From Rhynchopus sp. YZ270_cl-10 (taxonomy: Eukaryota; Euglenozoa; Diplonemea; Diplonemida; Diplonemidae): a stretch of 64,000 nt of DNA. The notes below the pieces were generated by a model, which saw nothing but the letters and a program-made list of their open reading frames with translations, searched no databases and was not told where the DNA came from. Both the position numbers and the translations under genes were made by a program. Shown here piece after piece: positions 52,647-62,278 of the stretch; positions within the stretch are counted from its first letter, which is position 1, and each line of letters begins with the position of its first letter. The stretch lies in NCBI GenBank assembly GCA_964035575.1, contig OZ037850.1:62001-126000 (forward strand). The letters run 5' to 3'.

Positions 52647-53112
52647 TAGGGTAGGGGAAGAGGTGGAGATAAGGGGCGTGGGTGGGGGATAGGGGGTAGG
52701 GGAAGAGGTGGAGATAAGGGGCGTGGGTGGGGGATAGGGGGTAGGGGAAGAGGTGGAGATAAGGGGCGTGGGTGGGGGATAGGGGGTAGGGGAAGAGGTG
52801 GAGATAAGGGGCGTGGGTGGGGGATAGGGGGTAGGGGAAGAGGTGGAGATAAGGGGCGTGGGTGGGGGATAGGGGGTAGGGGAAGAGGTGGAGATAAGGG
52901 GCGTGGGTGGGGGATAGGGGGTAGGGGAAGAGGTGGAGATAAGGGGCGTGGGTGGGGGATAGGGGGTAGGGGAAGAGGTGGAGATAAGGGGCGTGGGTGG
53001 GGGATAGGGGGTAGGGGAAGAGGTGGAGATAAGGGGCGTGGGTGGGGGATAGGGGGTAGGGGAAGAGGTGGAGATAAGGGGCGTGGGTGGGGGATAGGGG
53101 GTAGGGGGTAGG
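52647..53112. repeat. 45-bp minisatellite, about 10 copies
   Basis: Unit begins GTAGGGGAAGAGGTGGAGAT and continues AAGGGGCGTGGGTGGGGGAT; copies are essentially identical. On the minus strand all three frames are open through it (one reads PTPYPPPTPLISTSS), so ORF length is no evidence of coding. Probably intronic in the 51.7-53.6 kb gene. Confidence 0.95.
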
Positions 53113-53608
53113 GGAGGGACAACAAAAGAGGGAATTGGTACAACAGGTAAAAGGGGAAAAAGAAAAATTGATAGTTTTTTTGTTGAAAAAAAGTATAGAA
53201 AAGACGGAACGGAAAAAAATCGAAAACTTTGTTGTATGAACAGCACTATGTGTTTGGTCATCAAAAAAGTCGAACACCCAACCCCCCCAACCCCACATCT
53301 GATTGTACTTTCAATCGGAATTACCCACACAAAAGGCACCTTGCGGCGTCCACGTTCTCTGATAGCGCACAATGTGAAGTTGATATGTACCCAAAACACT
53401 TATTGACGCGAAGGGACACTGACAAAAAAAAAACTTGAAGTTGTTGATGCAGGCACCTCCGACTGACCCACGTACGATGCCAGATGGATGAAAGCACAAG
53501 TACCCTGCGGCCAACAGTAGATGTAAAAAGGAAACCTAATGACTTGCGCGACTCCACTGACAAAAGGTATGAGCTGAAAAATTTTGAAGAAAAAAAAAGG
53601 GGGGATAG

Positions 53609-53642
53609 CTTGAAACATCAATGTGCCACTGTACACATCTTA
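53609..53642 (+). repeat. Hairpin element, stem class 2 (diverged)
   Basis: CTTGAAACATCAATGTGCCA then CTGTACACATCTT. Confidence 0.45.
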
Positions 53643-53824
53643 TATGTAAAAAGAAAGCAATCCCCCCAAGCAAAAGAGGAGGGCTCCATCAATTATATTG
53701 CGTCACAAATTGTGGAAGATGAGGAACCAGAAGAGGAAATTAATATTTTTAAAAAGAGCGTAAAAGATTCACTTGGGGTATTGTTGTTATTATTTTTTTT
53801 TTGCGAAATTATCCCCAATTTTTA

Positions 53825-53885
53825 TTATTTTTGATAAATTGTTGGAGTAGTGTAGTTGCCTCGGTTGTGTTGCCACAGTTGTGCA
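53825..53885 (+). repeat. 60-bp dispersed repeat, copy 1
   Basis: TTGATAAATTGTTGGAGTAG, then GTTGCCTCGGTTGTGTTGCC and ACAGTTGTGCAATCTCC; second copy at 57545-57607. Confidence 0.7.
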
Positions 53886-54558
53886 ATCTCCTCCTTTTTT
53901 TCTCGAGAACCCGCTGTTATTATGTAGCTGCCATTCAAGACAAACTATATTTTTTTAGGCTCACCATCCCTGTCTCAGTGCAGAGTGCTGTTGTTTTGTG
54001 GATATCAGACAACAAAGGGTGATTCGGCGATCCAACAAACATGTCACCTATTCTCAGAAGCACCGTATATTTTATGCTGACATTCACTTTACCCTAGATA
54101 CATTTTAAAAACCATGCGACCCCGGAGTTGAACGTTTCAATGCCGATCTTTCATAAGAAAGAGCAGTTGAAAGTGCAAACACATTACCGTTCATCGACGG
54201 ACACAGGCACTGCGAAAGGGGAGAAGAGAAAAAATGGACGATCAAAAAGGCATCTAGGTCAGGCACTTTGCCAAATATACGCAAGATTTGCTGATTGTTT
54301 CATATACTAACTATTCTACTGAATAGAAGGTATAATAGGGTGCACTAAATGTACCCAAACTTAGAATGCATGATTGATATTCCAAAAAAGGCTCAAAACT
54401 GACAGTTCGCTGGATCGTTTTGTGGAATACCAAAAATAATGTTATAAAAAGCAAAACTGGAACGTGAAAATGTATATTTTCTCCTCTCATACTTCAGACC
54501 ATAGAGAAAGAGCTTTCCCCCTATGTTCTGAAGTATGCAAACAGTCAAGAGAAATGGT

Positions 54559-54594
54559 AAGGTGCATCTAAGCCTCTCACTGCTTAAACACCTT
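54559..54594 (+). repeat. Hairpin element, stem class 1
   Basis: AAGGTGCATCTAAGCCTCTC then ACTGCTTAAACACCTT; the outer arms AAGGTG and CACCTT now pair perfectly. Confidence 0.7.
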
Positions 54595-54993
54595 TGGAAA
54601 AAGAGAAAAAAGTTAATAAAAAAAATACAAAAGAAGAATGTTCATATAGGGAAAGGGAGAGACGCGTCGAACGCGAGGAAAATGTGTGCGGGAACGATAT
54701 AACTTAACATACGTACAGGGTTGGAACAGTTTTCTTTGGGACATTTACTTTTTTTTTTGCGAGTCGTAAAAAAACCTATCAAAAGAAATGATAAAGACAG
54801 GTTTCTGTGCACAACTCTATGTCCTGTGAAAAAGGCCCGATGTGCAAAAAAAAATTTTTTCGACATTCCGTTGAATGTGTGTACCTGCCATGCAAGCAGT
54901 TTTGTGTGTTTTTTGCATAATAGCGTACCTACTTTCCCCTAAAAGGGAGTCCATAGGAAACACTTCATGCCTTAATGAAAAGAAAAGGTTTAT

Positions 54994-55028
54994 AAGATGT
55001 AACCTAGCCTTACGTGCTTAGTCACCTT
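54994..55028 (+). repeat. Hairpin element, stem class 1
   Basis: AAGATGTAACCTAGCCTTAC then GTGCTTAGTCACCTT. Confidence 0.65.
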
Positions 55029-55115
55029 GCGTGAAAAAAAAGGTAAAGTTGACAGATGAATGAATACCCTGTACACACATCAAAAAGATTATTTCCAAAA
55101 ATAAAAGTTTGTGAA

Positions 55116-55155
55116 AAGATGAGCCCTAAGCGTGAATGCTTAGTTAAATTCATCA
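55116..55155 (+). repeat. Hairpin element, stem class 1
   Basis: AAGATGAGCCCTAAGCGTGA then ATGCTTAGTTAAATTCATC. Confidence 0.65.
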
Positions 55156-55522
55156 AAAAAAGAAAAATGGCAAGGAAAAAGGGGAAAAGGGAGAATACTT
55201 GTACAAAAAAGCTGGACAGGGTTTTAACCAACCCCCAGGGGTTGACACTTTTGAGATGAAGTAAACGAAAAAAACAAAATGTATGCTTATGGTACATTTC
55301 AAAAAACTACTTCAGCGCTGTGTCAAACCCCCCTGTTGTCTCAAAATGGCAACAAAGGAGGATGAAGGCGACGTTGACAGTGCAAGCGTCCATTCTTCCG
55401 TTGCAGATAAAAAGGGAATATCAGCACCGCGACGGCAACACAATGCGTTTAGAGGTACAAACGCCTCACCGTTCCTCGGCGGACGCAGGCACTGAATAAA
55501 AAATACAAGAAAGAAGGGTGGG

Positions 55523-55558
55523 AAGATGGTCCTACAGCCTCTCGTGCCTCGTCACCTT
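55523..55558 (+). repeat. Hairpin element, stem class 1
   Basis: AAGATGGTCCTACAGCCTCT then CGTGCCTCGTCACCTT; loop kept, inner stem altered. Confidence 0.6.
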
Positions 55559-55696
55559 GCAAAACCCATGGGAAAAAAAGAGAGACAAAATACCAAAATC
55601 CTTACCAGCAGACCAGAAGGTCAGCCGTGTGCTCGTTCAAGAAGGGGTAATATAAAGTAAACTAAACGAACCGGCAACACAACCACAAAAAGGTGT

Positions 55697-55734
<38 letters not shown>
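55697..55734. repeat. (GA)n microsatellite
   Basis: Uninterrupted GAGAGA run of about 36 bp. Confidence 0.95.
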
Positions 55735-55737
<3 letters not shown>

Positions 55738-55833
55738 CACATGTGCACAAATATACGAGGTTAACACAAAATGCAGCAAAAAAAAAAAAATGGGAAAAAT
55801 CTTGAAAGATGGATCTTGTACGCACATCTTTAA

Positions 55834-57051
55834 CCCTTTAAGGACCGTTCAGGTTTTTGGATTTTGGGGGCCAACTCTCCCCCGGCAGTAAAATATTAAG
55901 AGATAATTTTTTTTGACCAAATCTGGCGGCATTTGAAAGATTTTGCACAAATCTTTCCAACGGAATCAAAAAATCGAAAAATCGAAAATCAACTATTTTT
56001 TTAGAGTGGTGCGAGCCTTTTATTTTTGAGAATTTTTCTGAACAAAAAAATTTTTTGATAAACTCCCCGACATTATTTCAACTCGAAAACGGCGTATTTT
56101 GAAAGATCTGTTCAAAATCTTTGAAAATAAAAAAAAAATTCGATAAAAAAGTCGGAGTAGAAATTTTCTGAAACAGCTGCACAAGGTTAGCAGCAATATT
56201 GGAATACATGAGTTGTGAACGATTTGCCCTAAACACGTGTATATCTGTAAGAAAAAGTACAAAAAGTGATCAAACCTCTTCCCATTCCTCACCTTCCCTC
56301 TCTTCGGAGCTTCTGGAGTATCCGGAAGCGTCACAAAAGGCAATGCCCGTGTTCCCGGCGTTGCCGATGCTCGCGTTGTCCTCCTGTTCTCAGCAATAAG
56401 CTGCTTCGCCAGTTCACACTTGAACACACTAAGCGACACCTTCTTTTGCTGAGAGCGTTGCAGAGGGAGAAGGCATTCTGCGCGACACTTCCAAGAAATA
56501 CCAAAACACTTTCGGTACCAAACTTTAGTCTTGAAGTACCGGCAGGCTAGTGCCATGCGCTGGTCCGACCGATCGATCCCTCCCATGCAGGAGTTGAAGA
56601 CATGCCGAAGACATTATCCAGTAGGTGAAAATGGGGGGAATCCCAAAAGTGAAATGGTACCCCTAACCTCTCCTGTTGATGAGGCTGACAGGGTATGTCA
56701 AAATAAATTTATTTTTGCTTCTTTGGAAAGATTTGTCATAAAATCTTTCCAAAGAACCAAAAATCAATTAGAAATATGCAGTTGTCACCCTCTAATTTTT
56801 TTTGCAATTCGAAGTGCCCCCAATCCGTAAAAATCCGGAAAATCCCAACAAAAGTGAAATAGTACCCCAAGTCTCTCCTGTCGGTGAAGGTGCCGGGGGG
56901 TGTCAAAAAAAACCAAAACTTGCGTATTTTGAAAGATTTGCAACAAATATTTCCAAAGAAGAAAAAATCGATTTGAAATATGAAGTAGACATATCCTTAG
57001 GTATTTACGTGACCTTGAAGTGGCAATGGATTGCCTATGGTCCTTAAAGGG
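55834..57051. mobile_element. Degenerate piggyBac-type transposon (1.2 kb)
   Basis: Inverted ends CCCTTTAAGGACC (left) and GGTCCTTAAAGGG (right). The left end abuts TTAA (55830-55833) and the right CTAA (57052-57055), a decayed TTAA duplication. A minus-strand stretch from about 56586 down to 56260 matches the conserved piggyBac region MGGIDRSDQRMALACRYF, KTKVWYRKCFG. The rest of the transposase is missing, replaced by diverged modules that repeat TTTGAAAGATTTG...AAATCTTTCCAA hairpins and GTGAAATRGTACCCC-CTCTCCTG segments. Cannot move on its own. Confidence 0.8.
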
Positions 57052-57199
57052 CTAAAAAAGAATAAAAAACACATTTACGGTCGAGACTGTCCACGAGGAT
57101 GTCTTTCTGGAGTTTTTTTTTTAAAAATGGATGAAGTTGAAAATGTGCCTAACGCACTTCTGACTGCCCAGGCAGTGAGAACATAGGCTTTAATAAACT

Positions 57200-57234
57200 A
57201 AGATGAACACAAGCCTCTTGGGCTTGGTCACCTT
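57200..57234 (+). repeat. Hairpin element, stem class 1
   Basis: AAGATGAACACAAGCCTCTT then GGGCTTGGTCACCTT; AAGCC/GGCTT stem in place of CTAAGC/GCTTAG: a base-pair-preserving change. Confidence 0.7.
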
Positions 57235-57544
57235 GTGAGTTTTTTCAAAACTTTATTTTTTAAAGCCATTGCAGATGAGCTAGAGTTACGGAATGCACAC
57301 CTCTAAAAATGAATTTGATAGTGCAAACGCTTCTTCTGAACGCAGGCATTTGTGGAAATGTACTGCGTTTACTTGACGTGTGGAGTGTTTTTGCACTTAT
57401 AAAGGAAAAATACTTGAACGATGCCACGAGTGACAGGCACGCCTTTCAAGAGGGGTGGAGTGGTGAGAGAGAGGGAGAGGGACAGAGACCTCACGAGACT
57501 GTTGGAGTATGTTATTTTTTTGCAATTGTTTTTTCTTCTTTTTT

Positions 57545-57607
57545 TTTTGATAAATTGTTGGAGCAGTGCAGTTGCCTCGTTTGTGTTGCCACAGTTGTGC
57601 AATCTCC
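57545..57607 (+). repeat. 60-bp dispersed repeat, copy 2
   Basis: About 94% identical to 53825-53885 by eye, including ACAGTTGTGCAATCTCC. Confidence 0.7.
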
Positions 57608-57807
57608 ACTGTTTTTTTTTTTTTTTTCCATGCAGTCCAAGAGAGAGTTGTGTGCTGTGTTCCCTTTTTGCCATTTCTTCTTCATTGATATTCTGTTCGT
57701 GTAGTGCAGCTGCTATGCAGGCTTCGCTATCATAACAGAATTATTTTTTCTTCCCTCTTGTAGCCTCGACAAACGCATCGCCAAATGTATAAAAAAAAAT
57801 GTTTGTG

Positions 57808-57840
57808 AGATGAACCTAAGCCTCTCATGCTTAGTCTGAT
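57808..57840 (+). repeat. Hairpin element, stem class 1
   Basis: AGATGAACCTAAGCCTCTCA then TGCTTAGTCTGAT. Confidence 0.65.
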
Positions 57841-58634
57841 TAGATTACTTAATGTTTTGAACATTGGTTATTCATCAATCTTTTTTGTTGTATTTTTGGA
57901 TCCTTTTTGTTTTGTTTTTGTTTTTTTGTAAATATGCATATTCAAAAGTTTTTGTAGGGTGGTACATCTGTACCACAAGTCCATGTTTCAGTCCTAAACG
58001 CATACATTAGTTGTAAACAGAGGTGGACTTCATCAGTGCATGACCCTCTGTGGACTTGTAGTTAGTGTTCCGCTGTCGCTCAAGGCCCAGACAGTTTTCG
58101 AAACCTACATTGTAAAAGAATGAAAAAAATCATGCTTAGTCACCCAAGCATTTAAAAAAAAAGACAAGACTTTCGGCAACATCACCTTCCGAAACATTTC
58201 TTTCATACAATGTAGCTTTTGTAGGGTGGGACACTTTTTCGCAGGGTAGGTTCGTTCAAAAATACGAGAATTCGGCTCGAAAAAAAAATACAAAAAAAAG
58301 GAAACTATTTTCGATTCACGGGGGCGAAGTATGAAAGCAAGAAGGGGGAACGAGGAGACACCACATTTCATGCCACAACCATGTGGTCCCCCGCCGCATG
58401 CCCTTCTGCACCACAAACTGCCACACAACCCCTATTGTTTTCTTTGGGCGACAAAAGCCGTTTCATTTTGCTGAGGCAGCGTACAAACTCAACATCGTCG
58501 AAGATCGAGGACTCAACCCCATGGGTGACAGTGTATGGTACACACTGTGTACCCTTGACATTCTCGATATATAACCTTTTTCACTCCTATGAGCAACTTG
58601 GTGTGGATTGACACAAATAAAAGAAAAGTTTATA

Positions 58635-58670
58635 AAATTGAACCTAAGCTTCTCTTTCTTAGTCACCTTT
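58635..58670 (+). repeat. Hairpin element, stem class 1
   Basis: AAATTGAACCTAAGCTTCTC then TTTCTTAGTCACCTTT. Confidence 0.6.
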
Positions 58671-59453
58671 AAAAAGGGCAGTATTTTATAAAAAAGTAAC
58701 GGTGTGGTTGGAAATAACCCAATACCGGTACTTACGTTTTCGTAAAAATGTTCGACCATACTAATGTTCGACAATAAAGTTCGTCGTTTTCCGGATTTTT
58801 CTGGAAGTTCGTCCTTTTTTACGGTCAAACATTTTTACGAAGACGGTAGAACACAAAACAGACGGTATTTTTTCCCACACAATGAGAACTATTTTTTTTT
58901 CCCCCACGACAGCATTTCTTTTTGTTCTATTTTGATAATCTGTTGGCGTGCACGGCGGCCCGAAAATTGCTATGAAGCAGCACGCGGCCGCTATCATAGG
59001 GAAGAAAGGGGAAGGAAGAGAGGAAGAGAAAGCTGATTATCGACAGATTTCAAATGGACAAAAAACAACACGCAAACAACCAAAAAAAAAGAAGAAGAAA
59101 AAACAACGTAGGGTCATACGATAGTAGCGGTACAAGGGGAGGATGGGGAGAAAAAAAGGGGGTTGTTTTGATAACACGGTTCCATTGTCCATTGATGGTG
59201 TCGTTCGTTTTCTTTCAGTTGCTTTATTTTCTCTATTTTTCTTCGGAAAAATTTTTCTTTTTTCATTTGGTTTTTGCTCAAACGGCACTGTTCTCCTCCC
59301 CCTGAAAGAATTAACGTACATATCCCATTTTGCACTCCTCTATTCTTCCCCCCTCCCATTTAATACAATCAGAACCCTTTAAGATACGCCTAACATACAT
59401 AAATACTCTGGCGGGCAAAAATGAAGTGAAATTTGACACCTACCTCCCCCTTT

Positions 59454-61899
59454 TCACACCGACACCCTGTCCCCCACATTCTGCTGGTTCCATTCACTCA
59501 CAAAGGACTGCCAGAAATGTCCTTTCGACGAATCTCTCGGGGGAACCCCTCCTCCACCTCCACCCCTCTCAGTCTTCCTCCTCCTAGACTCTGGCGCCCA
59601 GTGTGGACCGCTGGTTGTGTCGATGCCGCTTTGCCGTGCATCTGCTTCCATCCCACGTCTGATGCTCATGAAGAACGCGTCGTCTTTGTCTTCCTTCTTT
59701 GGCGAACGGGGTGACCTAGGTGACCTAGGTGAACGAGGGGAGCGCTGGGTGTGGCGTGAATAATCCTCCTCGGGGCTCTGCCTCTCGCGTCTTCTTGCGT
59801 TGGCACGGATCGCTCTCTCCTGCGCTAACAACCTTGGTGACGGCAGCGACTCCCTGTCCCTCCCCGACCCATCCGTCAGCTCGGTGTACGAATCCTCCTC
59901 CTCAGACGTGTCGTACCTACGGCGCTCCTCACGTCGCGGCCTCTCATGTCTCCGGTGCGTCTGCGGCGTGCGTCCCCACTCCTCCGCAATGTCCTGCACA
60001 TACGTGTCGTGCACCCGTGGAGCCTCCTCTTGCATCTGTGGAGAGCGTGCAGGGGAAGCATGCGCAACCTGAAACCCTTTCAAAAACCCTTCTTCAAAGG
60101 CACGGCTGCTGTCGTCTGCTGAGGGCGCGAATTTTTCAAACGGGGTGCTGCTTGGAGCAGGCTTCGCTGCTGGGGGTGGCTGGATGGGCGCGGCAACCTG
60201 CGGCAGCACTGTCTGCGCAGGCCTCGCCCATACCACCGGAGGTGCGGGGGGAGGCGGGACAAATGGCTGTGGACGCTGGAAGGGTGGACGCTGTGGTGGC
60301 GCATCAAACTGCATTGGTGTGGTTGGGTCTGAGAGAGGCTGTGCGGGGCCACCTGGACCTGTACTTGCACGGCTGTTGGGTTGTGGCTGTTGGTGTTGTT
60401 GTTGTTGTTGTTGTTGTTGTTGCGGCACAAAGCTGCTCATCGGTGGATACGACATCGGCTCCCGCGACTCATACGCGGGGGGCATGTGGTGCTGCGGGTG
60501 TTGCTCCTGCCCAGTCATGCTGCGGACATTGACCTGACGTGGCTGCGGACCGACGTCCTCACGCATACCCATCTGCTGCATGCCACTCATGGACGGAATA
60601 TCGTCGTCGATCTCGAGGTTCTGCAACGCCGCAGGGTTGTAAGGAGACCTTTGCACGGAAGGCTGCCCACCCTGCCCGTTCTGCATGAACAGATGCAGAT
60701 GCACAGAGGGTGTCTCCGACACATCGTCGCGAAGACGAGGGCTGGACGGATGCGCCGAGCGCCTCTCCGGAGCGCGGGAAGGAAACGGAGGCATCTGCGA
60801 CAACGGCGTGACGCGCGGTGGGTGCATCGGTTGGTGGCCAAAGATGTTGTCGAGCGACTCCTCGGGGTCCTCTTGGTAGCTGTCCTCGTACTCCTCCTCC
60901 TCGTAGTAAGAGGGGTTCTGCTTGTTCACTGTTTCTGACACAACAGGAGGTGGTGGTGGTGGCGGAGCGACGACTGGTTCTGGAGGTGGGGGCTCATCGG
61001 GCACAACAGGGTCTGGTAGTGGGGCAGGCGCCTTCGGCTCCTCTTGCACCTTGGGTTCAATCCTCCGCAGTTGTGGCTTCTTTGCGCGTAGTGCAAGCAT
61101 CTTGTCCTTCAGGGGCACATAGTTTGACGGCTTCGCAAGCGGGCCCAGCTGCCCCTCGTTCTTCCAGTTTACATTCCCGTTCAGGCGTTGGCATGGAATG
61201 TCCTCCCCGCCAGACTCGACGTAAGGCTTGCGCAGGAAGCTGATTGTTCGTAGCAGCTTTTCCGCCTGTGGTGTTGGTAATGGGAAGACGTCGTCAAATG
61301 ATGATAACATGGTCTAAATCACCATGCAGGCATCAAAGGGGAAGGACAATACATACGTCGACCTGCCCGGTAGCGGAATTCTTCAGAGTAAGGACCATGG
61401 TGGGTTCGCCAGTGTGATTTCGGAACTGTGAAAAATAGTAGGTTGTGTTTGTGTGGTGTCAACCCCACCACCTGGCCCCTTACGGAGGTAGGTGGGCCTG
61501 CTGGACTCATTGCCTGAAACGTGAAGGGGTTTTTGTTGATAATCTGTAGCTAGAACACTGATTGCCACAAAAGGGCGTTCTGATACATTATCATTTTGGG
61601 ATGAAAAATAAAAGTTATACCTTGATGGCGATCCTCTGTGTCGGGGTGTGCAGGAAACATCGCTCGATAGCAGAGAGCTCCTGGAAGCGCGTCACTTTGT
61701 TGCTGCCGTCGAGGATCGCGACCATGCGGTTTGTGACCATCATCTTCCTGGGCAGCGCTTTGCCGCCTGAACTCATGCGTTCCACGTGGTACATAGCAAA
61801 CACCCTCTGGTTTGCACTCGCCTGCGCCATCTCGCCCGACAGCTTCAACGTAGGGAATGTGTCGCCATCTCGCACCGCCAAGTCAATCAGCTCAGTCAT
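59454..61899 (-). CDS. PH-like N-terminus plus long disordered, proline-rich protein, 4 exons
   Basis: Exons 61621-61899, 61484-61513, 61357-61425 and 59454-61313 join in phase 0 (donors GTATAA, GTAAGG, GTATGT; acceptors TTTCAG, TCACAG, TTTAG), giving about 745 residues. Exons 1-3 encode strands such as RVFAMYHVERMSSGGKALPR, KMMVTNRMVAILDGSNKV and RCFLHTPTQRIAI, and TMVLTLKNSATGQVD. The pattern recalls the PH-like/TH1-like lipid-binding domains of protist proteins, but the fit is only by pattern. The rest is Pro/Gln/Arg-rich (poly-Pro near residue 240, a poly-Gln run, SPRSPRSPRSPRSP near the end) and probably disordered. The start is the ATG reading MTELIDLAVRDG. Function unknown; a membrane-linked scaffold would fit. 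Confidence 0.65.
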
Positions 61900-62278
61900 C
61901 ACACCCTTTCAACCCACACAGCTAAAACAAAAGATGCAAAGAAGCCAGCTTGATGTGTATATGGGGGGACGGTGTACAGTGTCCCTCCTGAGGGTGGGCG
62001 GGTGGAGAGGGAAGAGGGAAGGGGTGGAGGTGAAAGAGAAACGTTCGATGTGACGTTGATGCAAATACACAAAATAATGCGGGGTATTTTTTTTAAATAT
62101 AGTGCGTAGTGAAGTTACCAAACGGCTCTGTGGACAGTGATGTATACAGTGTGACACAGAATTAATGGCCGATGAAGACATTTTATAAAAAAACGGCAAA
62201 TTTTGACAAGGACATATTCAAAACACCCCCAAAACATAAAATATTTACGCCCAGGAACACAATAAAAGCAAAAATATA

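Larger units (their letters stand above)
53113..55833. other. Poorly resolved region with hairpins, probably intron-rich
   Basis: Holds hairpin elements at 53609-53642, 54559-54594, 54994-55028, 55116-55155 and 55523-55558, spaced 100-900 bp apart. Short minus-strand stretches with donor-like ends occur near 54710-54750 (before GTATGTTAAG) and 55610-55660 (YYPFLNEHTADLLVCW before GTAAGG). I read this as long introns around tiny exons but cannot assemble a protein. Confidence 0.35.
57056..59453. other. Gene-poor region with hairpins, probably intronic
   Basis: Class 1 hairpins at 57200-57234, 57808-57840 and 58635-58670, and the second copy of the 60-bp repeat at 57545-57607. A plus-strand ORF at 58383-58574 (FHFAEAAYKLNIVEDRG) shows some coding character but no homology I recognise. 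Confidence 0.35.
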
